Shown here piece by piece: positions 20,901-29,096 of a DNA stretch of 47,265 bases. Source of the DNA: a virus; the IMG/VR virus record IMGVR_UViG_3300012009_000055, positions 1 through 47,265 of that record; one strand, 5' to 3'. The notes below the pieces were generated by a model, which was not told the origin of the DNA, searched no databases, and worked only from the letters and a program-made list of their open reading frames with translations. Every line of letters starts with the position of its first letter. The first letter of the stretch is position 1. A program made the translations under genes and the position numbers.

Positions 20901-23458
20901 TCACTCATCCGATGGTGGAGTCTTAAATTCTCCTCGAGTAGCCGCCCATGCTCACTATACTTTTCAGGACTATCTCCTAACTGATCCCTAAGTTCCTCCA
21001 ATCTATCTAATATCGGACGCCTACGCTCTTGTAAAGCTTCTAACTCTTTAGTTAAACTATCACGTCTCATACCTCCGATGGGCTCAACCTGATAAAGATT
21101 CTCCCTATAACTCCCAGGGATCATATCTTCTGAAACAGTCCAATTAGAGAAAGAGGAATTCGGGCCATAAACCGGCGAGACTTCTCCCTTCTCCCCCAAC
21201 CTCTCGGGCCTAACATCTAAACTCCCTCGCCCTACCTCCCACAACGCCTCAACATCCACCAACTCATTCTGCTTAGCCGCCTCGAGAATCCCTTCCCACC
21301 CTGTCGCCTCCAACACATCCTTTGGGATTCCAGCTTTGCGCAGGCGAGATAAAAGAGTTTTAGCTTTAGGCTGTTTGCCCAATCCGAGAGAGCGAAAGAA
21401 ATCCTCAAACCGCTTGGTGATTTCGATATTCCCACCAAGGGAGCCTAAGGTGTTGGGGTCAGATTTGAGGAGATCGCCCAAAGCCTCCAAGGTTGAAGCT
21501 TTTTTCTTCGGCACCTCAAACCCAGCCTTCTCAATCATCGCCTTCACCTGGGGCTTATCTACATAATCCGGAGTTTCCTGCATTATCTTTTCAAGGTAAG
21601 GATAATCATTAGGATGAACCTGAGATTGCTCCATAACCTTCCGTCGGTGCTCTGGATTCGAGATGTCAAAAACATTTCCCTCGACCGGGGCGGCCCCGAC
21701 TGGTTCAGGGGTAGGCTCGACAGCCTCTTCGACAACATCTGGCCTCACGGGTTCCTCGATAGGTTTAGGCTCATCAATGGGGGCGTCAGGGAGATCTTCC
21801 TTTTGCGCCTTTTTCCAGGCCCGCTCAGCTTTAACAATCACGCCTTTTTCAGCCGCAAATTTCTTCCCATCAATCACAAGCCAGTCAATATCCGGATCGG
21901 CTTTGGCCTCTCTCGCCAGCTGAGCGACATCCTTTTTCGTGTGCGCTTTCGTCAATTCTAACTCAATCGTCCGTGCTTTGACACGTTGACGTTGTGCCTC
22001 AATTCGCTCCCTATATGCCTCAAGCTCAGGCCGAGAAGTATCTTGTGGGATGGAGGTCTCTTGTGGTTTGGGTTGAGCCCGTTGGCGTCGAGCTGCTGAT
22101 TGTTGTCTAATCTCATCAGGCGTCTGTCCAGGCCGATAATCTTTGCTTGGGTCATACCAGTGGTCCGCATCAGCCGCCCAAGCCTCTGGACCTTTTAAGG
22201 GCTCAGTTTCTCGCTTAACAGCGGTCATCGCCTGCTCGACATCCATCTCCCCAAAGATATCTTCAAACTTGACACCCATCGCATCGAGACTCTCTTGCAT
22301 CGCCGCGTGAGGGTCCTTCCCTTCCTTTATCTTCCCACGGAAGCGCCTGATGTATTGCCTAATCTTCCCATGGTATAGGTCTGGATTCTCTTTAAGTGCT
22401 CGCCTCGCATTTTCGGCAGCTCGTCGAAAGTGAGGTTCAATCTTACGTCTCTCTTGTTGGAGCTCCTGAATCAACTTTTCAGCTCTTTTTGGATTCTTAG
22501 TATTCTTACGAAGAGTTCTGATTCGTTTATCTATACTTCTAAGGCGTTTGCTTTGCCGATAAATCGAGCCGAAATGTTTGCTTTTTGTCCCTACTGTCCC
22601 TGTCTTAGCTGCCTTCCCAGCTTTCCCCATTAACGCACCGGCAAAAATCTCCCCGCCAATCTCAGCCATGAATTTTGCGTTAGGGGAATCAGGGAAATAA
22701 AATTCAGCTGCTGTCCGGATAGGTCCCGAGATATTCTTATCCCAAAGCTCCCCGAAATCATGAGTCAGCTCTTGACCAGCTTTTGTTTTGGGGGTATAAA
22801 AATTAAAATCTTGGATCAACATCTCCTGTCGATCCCGAGCAAGTTTCGCCAATCCCTCTGGAGACATCTCCTTCATCTCAATTTTATTCTGAGTCTCAAG
22901 ATCACGACCTAACCGCTGATACCACTTATCGACAGGAAGTGCGGAAAGAGGAACTTTTGGCGCAACCTCATCATATGCACGTTGGCTTCGTAATTCCTCA
23001 TCCGTTTTAGGAACTGCTTGTAGGGTCTCGTAAGTCAGATCTTTTTTCCCGCCCTCACGAGGCTCAACCGGAATCCCAGCTCCAGCCGCCAACCCATCCA
23101 TCGCGTCATCATAAGCCGTCGACTTTGATGTCTGAGGGCCATACGTCGGAGCCATCCCAGCCGTCCCAAGAATCCACGCAAGAGATGCACTCCCAATCCC
23201 ACCCGCAGCATCGGCAAGTTCCATCGGGCCAAGGCGATCCTTGGGGATATCAGTCAACCAATTGTTGAAGATGGGAGATTGTCGAGCCCATTTATCCAAC
23301 CGATAACCCCAATCCTGTCGCTCTGGGAAGTTGAATCCCGATTGAGATCCTGGTTTGGATTTATTCGCATTTAGATAATTCGCGACAGGATCCGAGGTAT
23401 CAGCTTTAGGCTGAGCACTTTGTTTTGTCTTCAACCATTCGGCTACTGGGTCGCTCAT
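17972..23458 (-). CDS. Giant polyvalent virion (ejection) protein, 1828 residues
   Basis: The N-terminus repeats SDPVAEWL/SDPVANYL. Residues about 285-350 are a basic coiled coil (RQSKRLRSIDKRIRTLRK). Around 865-960 lies a large-polyvalent-protein segment: NVAGHIRWDKKKD, TAFLEELQPKW, DFVQRAVKDPEIKEIAWAGP. Residues about 1440-1660 resemble the C-terminal helical region of such proteins (SAIMGGSIRTMMLQPFQLLS, RVDQIVERTQGSGERYARAP, LFQTFAIAHSNFLLRDI). A DLLKSDPN(T/A)LGS motif occurs twice, encoded by an identical 23-base stretch (21453-21475 and 20280-20302). Giant proteins of this kind are injected with the DNA. No lysozyme motif is obvious. It is the last gene of the late arm. Confidence 0.75.
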   Translation of the reverse strand: MSDPVAEWLKTKQSAQPKADTSDPVANYLNANKSKPGSQSGFNFPERQDWGYRLDKWARQSPIFNNWLTDIPKDRLGPMELADAAGGIGSASLAWILGTAGMAPTYGPQTSKSTAYDDAMDGLAAGAGIPVEPREGGKKDLTYETLQAVPKTDEELRSQRAYDEVAPKVPLSALPVDKWYQRLGRDLETQNKIEMKEMSPEGLAKLARDRQEMLIQDFNFYTPKTKAGQELTHDFGELWDKNISGPIRTAAEFYFPDSPNAKFMAEIGGEIFAGALMGKAGKAAKTGTVGTKSKHFGSIYRQSKRLRSIDKRIRTLRKNTKNPKRAEKLIQELQQERRKIEPHFRRAAENARRALKENPDLYHGKIRQYIRRFRGKIKEGKDPHAAMQESLDAMGVKFEDIFGEMDVEQAMTAVKRETEPLKGPEAWAADADHWYDPSKDYRPGQTPDEIRQQSAARRQRAQPKPQETSIPQDTSRPELEAYRERIEAQRQRVKARTIELELTKAHTKKDVAQLAREAKADPDIDWLVIDGKKFAAEKGVIVKAERAWKKAQKEDLPDAPIDEPKPIEEPVRPDVVEEAVEPTPEPVGAAPVEGNVFDISNPEHRRKVMEQSQVHPNDYPYLEKIMQETPDYVDKPQVKAMIEKAGFEVPKKKASTLEALGDLLKSDPNTLGSLGGNIEITKRFEDFFRSLGLGKQPKAKTLLSRLRKAGIPKDVLEATGWEGILEAAKQNELVDVEALWEVGRGSLDVRPERLGEKGEVSPVYGPNSSFSNWTVSEDMIPGSYRENLYQVEPIGGMRRDSLTKELEALQERRRPILDRLEELRDQLGDSPEKYSEHGRLLEENLRLHHRMSEIDNKIRDLRPYREEHWVRSSSTGENVAGHIRWDKKKDPTSNTRTAFLEELQPKWYEEVRAGKPVPKPPYQKQHTDIMLRDFVQRAVKDPEIKEIAWAGPGVQMKRGVPKAVAEHYYGEKGVIAKFFKKEFNQKPKVEKTPEAEILAETIDEIFDLTELDTVLDQFDVEVNELAYKLSVPVTDKMRKLSSVFSKNLKPLIDLLKSDPNALGSNLGNLKLFEAVAKDAESQGISIRKLLMQRDVTRQQAIKTEREIKALLGRYKTETGETVHAAGFERWKGEVVKNADNPKPDVKKSMLDVIFNGTKKWKGKRESVVRGIVRNFTPNERNAETFFGKKGPELITVPVRHARAAETIEGQMLKARTKRIHKELKAKARQRVGAYAISVQKRGSEILAKQGVDRPPKWEDLSPKEQTAYTELRKIFDELGPRLNEDARIPSGLEPIKLLEDYFPFMIDALKLNENQFKIVMKDLSPLKLTIDPDPMASVKQAKLTRPAFVRRRTGSAHNVATDSQRIADMYIEKALHYIHITPVVAQLNQLLGQFKGSTLPIPTKPTLSKKGKPIETMWSISDHSPEAHAWLSKYLEDISFNRDRETFGPRTDKAIKYLNQNVVSAIMGGSIRTMMLQPFQLLSTFSYLDADAVALGAWDVFNPQAWESTIRNSEQLKLRKPSYDAAMMSFEEGYANRALNAQRQIGKLAMSHIAVVDYMSSWIAARSAYHYIHKQMRKGKLPQLNKHEVWERVDQIVERTQGSGERYARAPIQQSVGGKTLTLFQTFAIAHSNFLLRDIVGAPFKEGMTKAERVKALTKPIKYGIGMYYMNRVFSDILGMNDPIPDPVGKAVEAYQETGEWLTTFEEFGVEFASLLPILASVRYGSSVAGALLDNVQKLMSPEKENIIREIIESPDPAAALEAIITNPQSEAALTLGGFVGINQLEKSYGQYLKGKDWWNVFTGEDASDYEGYYGGRRGKGGDGYTIR

Positions 23459-24264
23459 TCAATCTCCTTCAAAGGAACTCCAGCATTATTAAGAGTTTCC
23501 AAAACCTTATTGATTGTCGCTGGTGACACCTTCCCATGTTGGGCAAGTGCCGATTTGCGTATATCATTACTGGTTAGTGTGTGAGGTAAATTCATCTTAA
23601 AATACCGATCACTCCCCGGGTCATAGATATACATAACACTTGAATTTGGTGCAGTCTGATTAAACGTATTAACATGTTCAGGTGTACGATCAACCCTATT
23701 CATTCCACGACCTAATCGACCTTCTTCGAGAAGTCGCTTGAGTTTTCCCGCGTCTGCAACCGCCTCATTATAACGGTTTTCCCCCGCGTCCATTGAATTC
23801 CAAGGTCTCTCAACCTCACCTGATCCACCAGCTCCACCACCTGCCATCTGGTCATATCCGAGAAATCGCTCTTGCGCAGGAGTTAACTCCTTCCCCTCAA
23901 GATACTGCTGGAGAAGCTTTTGTCTCATTCGGGCTTCTTGATTATCAAGCTGTTGTCCCTGAGCTGATAAATTATATTTATTGGCTGCGGCGTCCCGGTT
24001 TCTCTCATAAGCTCTGGCTCTCATCTCATCAAGTCCGAACTTCTTTTTCGCCATCGCCTGTTCCGCCTCAGCCTTGTCCCTCAGTCTCTCCTCTTTCGCT
24101 TGCTCCTCAAACGCCCCAATGAGTTGCTCAATCCACCATCTCTGCTGTTCCGTCTGCGCCTCTTCCCTTGCCACGAGGAGCTCATTCAGCTTATCCTGTC
24201 TCTTCATCTCATTCTGGTGCAGCTGTAATGCAAGTGCCGTGTCTGCATTATCCTCTTGGCCCAA
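23455..24264 (-). CDS. Coiled-coil virion protein, start unclear
   Basis: The product is a long Gln/Glu/Arg-rich coiled coil (LQLHQNEMKRQDKLNELLVA to about residue 130). A Gly-rich hinge (MAGGGAGGSGE) and a C-terminal domain with VMYIYDPGSDRYFKMNLPHT follow. The only usual start is TTG 24264, without a proper ribosome site. The frame is open 30 codons further (to 24354), encoding a plausible LTGLPPEDQYKLAG segment but with no ATG, GTG or TTG. It may be made by -1 frameshifting from the preceding gene. Its place suggests an internal virion protein. It overlaps the giant gene by four bases. Confidence 0.65.
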   Translation of the reverse strand: MGQEDNADTALALQLHQNEMKRQDKLNELLVAREEAQTEQQRWWIEQLIGAFEEQAKEERLRDKAEAEQAMAKKKFGLDEMRARAYERNRDAAANKYNLSAQGQQLDNQEARMRQKLLQQYLEGKELTPAQERFLGYDQMAGGGAGGSGEVERPWNSMDAGENRYNEAVADAGKLKRLLEEGRLGRGMNRVDRTPEHVNTFNQTAPNSSVMYIYDPGSDRYFKMNLPHTLTSNDIRKSALAQHGKVSPATINKVLETLNNAGVPLKEIE

Positions 24265-24338
24265 AACCCCCGCAAGTTTATATTGATCTTCCGGAGGGAG
24301 CCCAGTCAGATTGAGCCAATCGTCTCCTGACTGGGCGG

Positions 24339-24809
24339 TTAAGGGCGGAAAAGATCAGGAGTTGTTTTTGTCTTTGGGGCAAAAGAACCTTTGCGATTTA
24401 TCTTATAACTTCCGTCACCACCAAGAGAAAATGTTAAATCATCATCACCGTCGGCGTCTCCTGGGGTGGGGATATCATTATCTCCCAGGGCCTGAGATAA
24501 ATATTTCAACAGCTGCTCTTTCCGAGAGGCTCTTTGATTAGAGGCCTTCTCAAGCGCTTTATTCACCTGTCTCGATCGTCCCCAATCTGCCGCACCGGCT
24601 CCCACGGCGCTAAGGGGATGGTCAGGACCGAGGATTTGAGCTCCCATCCGACCGGCAATTTGGGCGAAACCTTCAGGATTTTCCCTTAACCCGCCCAAGA
24701 TATTCCCAAGCCACCCCTGTCCCTGTCCTTGAGGAACCTGTTGTGGAAGATTTATATCACTAATAGTCTTACCACTGGCGCCAGGCCAGTTAAATCCAAA
24801 TTCCGACAT
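24339..24809 (-). CDS. Hypothetical virion protein
   Basis: This 156-residue protein begins MSEFGFNWPGASGKTISD and has a Gly/Gln-rich segment (QQVPQGQGQGWLGNILGG), then a helix and an acidic low-complexity stretch (PTPGDADGDDD). AGAGGAGGAATGGATA is a strong ribosome site. It sits among the putative ejection proteins. It stops at CCT TAA, where a -1 slip (CCC TTA) would continue into the next frame. No family is recognised. Confidence 0.65.
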   Translation of the reverse strand: MSEFGFNWPGASGKTISDINLPQQVPQGQGQGWLGNILGGLRENPEGFAQIAGRMGAQILGPDHPLSAVGAGAADWGRSRQVNKALEKASNQRASRKEQLLKYLSQALGDNDIPTPGDADGDDDLTFSLGGDGSYKINRKGSFAPKTKTTPDLFRP

Positions 24810-24824
24810 TATCCATTCCTCCTC

Positions 24825-25625
24825 TTAAGCAGATAAATATCCAGCAACTCCACCGACGACTGCGCCAATCGCAGCTGCTGGGACAGCATAAGGCCCACCA
24901 ACCATTGCACCTGTCGCCGCACCACTCAAGGCCCCACCTAATGCCCCAGCCGCTTTACTCGTCTTCTTCATGGGGACAGGACTCGTCCCACCCCCACCAG
25001 CACCGAGGACATTGACGCCATACTGATAGACTTCGAGAGGCCAACGCATTCTCGACTCTTTCCACTCCATCCACTCTTCATAATGTTGGGTCTCAAATAA
25101 ATACCATATCCTCGAGAAATCCGCCCTAACCTTCCTCGAGTCCTGATATAACTGCTGGTGCATCTTATGCAGCTCGATGGTCAGATTCTGTCGAAACTGC
25201 TCAACCTGAGCCTGTCGATAATTCTCAATCACAGCCCTCCCCACGGTGAAGGCTGAGCTGTTAACCATATTCATATCTCTCATCCCCGTCTCAAACCGGG
25301 GGAACACTGAGGATTCGAGATCAATGTCGACCAGATCGGCGAAGGCATTAACGGCAGGAGATATGTAATCCTCCGTCATCATCCAATTTATCTGAGCTTC
25401 CATCTCATCAAGTGCCGTGAGAGCGTACTCGACTTGGAGGAGAGGGGATTTAGGCGGCTCCCCGTGGAAAGGATTTCCATCCGGAAGTAACGCTTCACGC
25501 ATTTTAACCATTAGCGAATATTGTGCAGGTAAATAGTCACGACCAAAATCATCTAACCATGATTGATATGCGTGCGCTCCGTCGCCTAAAATTCCTGTAG
25601 CCCCACCCCCACCAGATCCGCCCAT
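24825..25625 (-). CDS. Putative internal virion protein with glycine-zipper tail
   Basis: The 266-residue product starts at ATG 25625 (MGGSGGGGATGILGDG) with GTGAGGGTTTAGCC upstream; the frame extends further up but only over the neighbour. The middle is a long helical region (FRQNLTIELHKMHQQLYQD). Residues about 225-266 are Gly/Ala repeats (GALGGALSGAATGAMVGG, AAAIGAVVGGVAGYL), a glycine zipper that can insert into membranes. This fits a DNA-ejection pore protein of podoviruses; the role is inferred. Confidence 0.65.
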   Translation of the reverse strand: MGGSGGGGATGILGDGAHAYQSWLDDFGRDYLPAQYSLMVKMREALLPDGNPFHGEPPKSPLLQVEYALTALDEMEAQINWMMTEDYISPAVNAFADLVDIDLESSVFPRFETGMRDMNMVNSSAFTVGRAVIENYRQAQVEQFRQNLTIELHKMHQQLYQDSRKVRADFSRIWYLFETQHYEEWMEWKESRMRWPLEVYQYGVNVLGAGGGGTSPVPMKKTSKAAGALGGALSGAATGAMVGGPYAVPAAAIGAVVGGVAGYLSA

Positions 25626-25627
25626 GG

Positions 25628-26752
25628 CTAAACCCTCACAATCTGATAAAAATTTAGTGTGCAAAAATTTAACGTTCCACTTATTAGTGATCGTAAACAC
25701 ATCGCCAACCAAATCCTAAAGTCATTAGTTTGATTCGCTACGTCTGCAGAGGGATCACGAGAATCCACATGGAAGACTCGGCTAAAATGCTTTCGTAAAT
25801 AAAATTGCTCTTCCGCAGTAAAGGGCGAGCCAACAGCATCATAATAGGTTACAGTTGTCGTTCGATTAGCGTCCCAAAATTCTAAGAGCATATCCACTTT
25901 TACTCTTATTTTATACATAGGATTGTGACCATATAAGGATAGATAATCACGAAACACATTTTCAATAGCGTCAGTCATCGCAACTCTGGAACCATAGTTG
26001 GCAATATGCCCTTCCCATTGATACTCATCGACCGTCACCCTCGGAAACGGAGGGACACAATAAGAATGCGTTATGCAAGACGCATCAAAAGGATTAGGAT
26101 ATGTGGGTGGATCATCCGGATCCGGGGGATCTGGGTCATCCGGTGGATCAGGTGGAGGATCCGGCACAGGCTCTGTATAATCAATCCATAACACGGGAGC
26201 TTTATCTGAGGGCGGGTCATAAGTTTTTATAAACTTGTCATCATATCCTTCAAAACTCTCCCATTCAGTTTTACTCGGAGCAGTGTTCCTGAAAATAAAA
26301 GTCAACAACCCAGAGCCTGACCAGGACGGAGAGTTTACAGCTTGATTGATTAAACTTTTTATGTCTGGAGTTTGAAAAGTTTCCCCTGCTGTCCGACCAT
26401 GAAACTCATCCGTGAGGTCCCAAGATAATTTCACCAACAAATCACGGTAGCGAAGAGATGCAATAGTTAAGGGCATAGATTCATTCCAGCTATCAGACAA
26501 ACCTAAATCGGTGACAGCCGGGATAAATGGCCCCGTAACGCTGGTGTGGCTTTGATAATGAGTAAAGGTAATCCTTGCCGAATTTATAACCGAACCTTTA
26601 GGAATTGCTACTTCCCAAGCAACCCAGCCACAAAAAGGTTCGCACACAATGACAGCTTCATAATCACCGCCTAAAACTATCTCATCACTCGACGGATATT
26701 TTACACCCCCACCATAATCATCCCGCGTCATTCGCTCATTTATTATTGGCAT
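25628..26752 (-). CDS. Two-domain virion protein with beta-sandwich and Pro/Asp linker
   Basis: Residues 1-195 form a DNRLRE-like beta sandwich (VAWEVAIPKGSVINSARITF, then LINQAVNSPSW and PVLWIDYTEP), a fold used for carbohydrate or surface contact. A 30-residue linker of alternating Pro and Asp follows (PDPPPDPPDDPDPPDPDDPP). The C-terminal half is helical (MTDAIENVFRDYLSLYGHNP). It overlaps the GNAT-like gene by ten bases. Its site among tail and ejection genes suggests a tail-associated structural protein. Confidence 0.6.
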   Translation of the reverse strand: MPIINERMTRDDYGGGVKYPSSDEIVLGGDYEAVIVCEPFCGWVAWEVAIPKGSVINSARITFTHYQSHTSVTGPFIPAVTDLGLSDSWNESMPLTIASLRYRDLLVKLSWDLTDEFHGRTAGETFQTPDIKSLINQAVNSPSWSGSGLLTFIFRNTAPSKTEWESFEGYDDKFIKTYDPPSDKAPVLWIDYTEPVPDPPPDPPDDPDPPDPDDPPTYPNPFDASCITHSYCVPPFPRVTVDEYQWEGHIANYGSRVAMTDAIENVFRDYLSLYGHNPMYKIRVKVDMLLEFWDANRTTTVTYYDAVGSPFTAEEQFYLRKHFSRVFHVDSRDPSADVANQTNDFRIWLAMCLRSLISGTLNFCTLNFYQIVRV

Positions 26753-27162
26753 GGAATTATCCCATAATACAACACCTGCCCACCCGCAGCCTCCACGAGG
26801 CCGGCAAGTTTAGGTTTGTTCATAAAGGTAACAATTTGACTCGCACCTTTCTTCTTTGCATACGCCGACAACACTGCTAGGCCTTTGGTCCAATAATCAT
26901 CTGCCACCTGCGCCCCAGTCACGGTGTAGATTAAAATGGACTTATTCCCCATGAGATCATCAATCACCGTTGTCGTCACCAGTCCAACAACGGTGTCTTC
27001 ATTCTTCCCCACCCACACTCGGAGATCGCCTTGCTCGATGAGATCCCACAATTTCCCATCATCCTGTTCGGTTATGGGAAGCGCCTTTTTAACCGCGGTT
27101 AAAATATCCCTCTTCCTCAACCGCAGCTTAGCGATGTCGTTAATTTGTTCAAGCGTAAACAT
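26743..27162 (-). CDS. GNAT-like acetyltransferase-fold protein
   Basis: This 139-residue protein has the GNAT outline: an N-terminal helix pair, strands DLRVWVGKNEDTVVGLVTTT and SILIYTVTGAQVADDYWTKG, and helix LAVLSAYAKKKGASQIVTFM before the last strands. The acetyl-CoA Q/R-x2-G-x-G/A loop is not clear, so catalysis is doubtful. GNAT-fold proteins occur near nozzle and ejection genes of several podoviruses. It starts in a TAATG overlap with its neighbour. Confidence 0.6.
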   Translation of the reverse strand: MFTLEQINDIAKLRLRKRDILTAVKKALPITEQDDGKLWDLIEQGDLRVWVGKNEDTVVGLVTTTVIDDLMGNKSILIYTVTGAQVADDYWTKGLAVLSAYAKKKGASQIVTFMNKPKLAGLVEAAGGQVLYYGIIPCQ

Positions 27163-27461
27163 TATTCTGTGTACTCCAAGGTTAAGGTGAATGAAGTTGT
27201 CTTCACCACACCGTCGATAATCCCACCGAAGAAAGCTGTAACCTGCGCCTTAAGCGTTGTGTTATCCACCGCACTTGTGTTACAAGTGAAGGTATGTGTT
27301 GCCATCCCAACCGTCACCTGTACAGTGGTGTTCAACGCGACCTGGGAGTGACCAGCTGAAACCGTCCCCCACAATGCGTCGATTAGATCATTGATGGTTG
27401 TTCCCAAAGAGGGGCAATCGGCACCCACCAACCCATCAGCTGATGTTAATGTCTGATTCAT
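27162..27461 (-). CDS. Small beta-rich virion protein A
   Basis: This 99-residue protein starts at ATG 27461 (MNQTLTSADGLVGADCPSLG), where TAGGAGATGAA is the ribosome site. It is rich in Thr and Val strands (VALNTTVQVTVGMATHTFTC, TTSFTLTLEYTE). Together with the next gene, which shares its size, Asn/Thr content and final strand pattern, it may be a duplicated tail-associated or decoration protein. No family is recognised. Confidence 0.6.
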   Translation of the reverse strand: MNQTLTSADGLVGADCPSLGTTINDLIDALWGTVSAGHSQVALNTTVQVTVGMATHTFTCNTSAVDNTTLKAQVTAFFGGIIDGVVKTTSFTLTLEYTE

Positions 27462-27469
27462 TTCATCTC

Positions 27470-27736
27470 CTATGCGTAAGTGTAAATCATTGTCAGTGTC
27501 CCGGTTAGCGACACACATGGGATCGCATTGACATAAGTGGATAAATTACCCTTTAATGTCGTTGCGTCATCGGAATTAACTGTAGCGTAAAAGGTGTCAT
27601 TGCACGCCTCAATGCAGAGGATCACGATATAATCCCCATCCCCGAGAGTTGCCAATTCATCCACACTCTCGTTGATTAGCGTGATTAGGTCACTCTTCGT
27701 CAGATTGAACGGGGTTTCCACTCTCTGTTGTGGCAT
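27470..27736 (-). CDS. Small beta-rich virion protein B
   Basis: This 88-residue protein (MPQQRVETPFNLTKSDLITL...) resembles its downstream neighbour: a helical start (LITLINESVDELATLG versus TINDLIDALWG), a central strand pair, then TLKGNLSTYVNAI versus TLKAQVTAFFGGI, ending in a strand (TLTMIYTYA versus TLTLEYTE). CGAGGTATGT precedes the start, which lies inside the nozzle gene. The pair is probably structural. Confidence 0.6.
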   Translation of the reverse strand: MPQQRVETPFNLTKSDLITLINESVDELATLGDGDYIVILCIEACNDTFYATVNSDDATTLKGNLSTYVNAIPCVSLTGTLTMIYTYA

Positions 27737-29096
27737 ACATACCTCGGATCATTCTTCTATCAGTTAGTTTAACTCGGGTGATTATGTAATCGAGATTATC
27801 CACCAGCTCATAATCTGTCCCATAAAAGGATATCCTGAAATCCATCCCCGACGTGGGGAGGGTTAGAATTCCCTGTGGATTCAATCTCTTAAATGGCCTC
27901 TGTTTGAAATAATCTTGACCCACTCGATAAGTATCTTGCCATTTGAGACGAGCCATAATGTTTCCGGAATAATTCCCAGCAAATTCCATCACCATTATGG
28001 TTTTTAAAGATCTTTGGTTGAAGTCGAATGTGTCTGTCTCAACACTGAACGAGTGGTCATAATTGTCGATAAAAGTCCCATAGCTTACACCGTCCACCAC
28101 AGCAATCGAGGTTGGGTATTGGTGAACAGAACACAAGCCATAATCATTAAGGAGATAACATTTATAATCTATCTCCTCACACCTAACCACCTGCTCTCGA
28201 CACCACACGTCACAAATGTAGAATTCTCTCAAGCGGGAGTCATATGAGACAACAGTCCAGTCAAGATTTAACCGGCTAATCCACTCTCGATATCCAAGTC
28301 GCTCAATCTTAAGATCAGGATGAATCTTATATAACGTCCCATCATCGGAGACCATAAGATGCTGGGTCTCATCCCCGTCAACATTAGCCTTCCACTTAAT
28401 CCCCCGGTTAAACAAATGGGTTAGTTTGAGGTTAGTCGTCTCAGGAGAGACGGCATAAACACCAGTGGTCCCATAGTAGATAACGTGATTCCCAAGAACC
28501 ATGCAGCGCAGGATGTTCCCAACCGTCGGGAGTCGAATGAAACCACTCTCATTGTCATGGTTGATCGTGAAATCCACTCGCCCAATTCTCGACCAGATTG
28601 CGGAGTTCTCATCCTTCTCATACCAATCTGTCTTAACCCCGCCACCAAATAATTGCCCTCGATAATTACACAAAGTCAGACAACGAGGAATTGTTTCGGT
28701 TAAGACAAATGCCTCGAGATTCCCATCGGGGTCAATCTGCACCACCTGAAGGCCATTAACCATTATGAAATAGTCCCCAAAGTCGGCGAAACACCAGCGG
28801 TCTCCAGGGATAACAGTGATTGATTGTTTGAGATTTAAAAAATGGTCGTAAACGTAAACGTCTTTCCCACAGGCGTAGACGAAGAACTTAGCCCCAGCGA
28901 AGAATTGGACATAAGGCCAGCACGCCTCAGTGTGCCCTGTTGGGTCAGCCTCCAAAGGCTCAAAGGGAACCAAGCCAAACCGATGAGGTTTAAGATTATA
29001 ACACTCCACAAGGCTCTCATTATAACGAGGGTTATTCGCCTCCACCCTAAGCCCTTTAAGGAGCCCTTCTCTAAACCTGGCTTCGAACTCACGCAT
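27690..29096 (-). CDS. Tail nozzle/hub-like beta-propeller protein
   Basis: The 468-residue protein is nearly all beta, with repeated strand-turn units such as GKDVYVYDHFLNLKQSITVI, DYFIMVNGLQVVQIDPDGNL, VIYYGTTGVYAVSPE and MVSDDGTLYKIHPDLKIERL. That is the pattern of a beta-propeller, as in podovirus nozzle proteins (P22 gp10, T7 gp12). It sits directly after the adaptor gene with a TAATG overlap, in the usual capsid-adaptor-nozzle order. Confidence 0.65.
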   Translation of the reverse strand: MREFEARFREGLLKGLRVEANNPRYNESLVECYNLKPHRFGLVPFEPLEADPTGHTEACWPYVQFFAGAKFFVYACGKDVYVYDHFLNLKQSITVIPGDRWCFADFGDYFIMVNGLQVVQIDPDGNLEAFVLTETIPRCLTLCNYRGQLFGGGVKTDWYEKDENSAIWSRIGRVDFTINHDNESGFIRLPTVGNILRCMVLGNHVIYYGTTGVYAVSPETTNLKLTHLFNRGIKWKANVDGDETQHLMVSDDGTLYKIHPDLKIERLGYREWISRLNLDWTVVSYDSRLREFYICDVWCREQVVRCEEIDYKCYLLNDYGLCSVHQYPTSIAVVDGVSYGTFIDNYDHSFSVETDTFDFNQRSLKTIMVMEFAGNYSGNIMARLKWQDTYRVGQDYFKQRPFKRLNPQGILTLPTSGMDFRISFYGTDYELVDNLDYIITRVKLTDRRMIRGMYATTESGNPVQSDEE

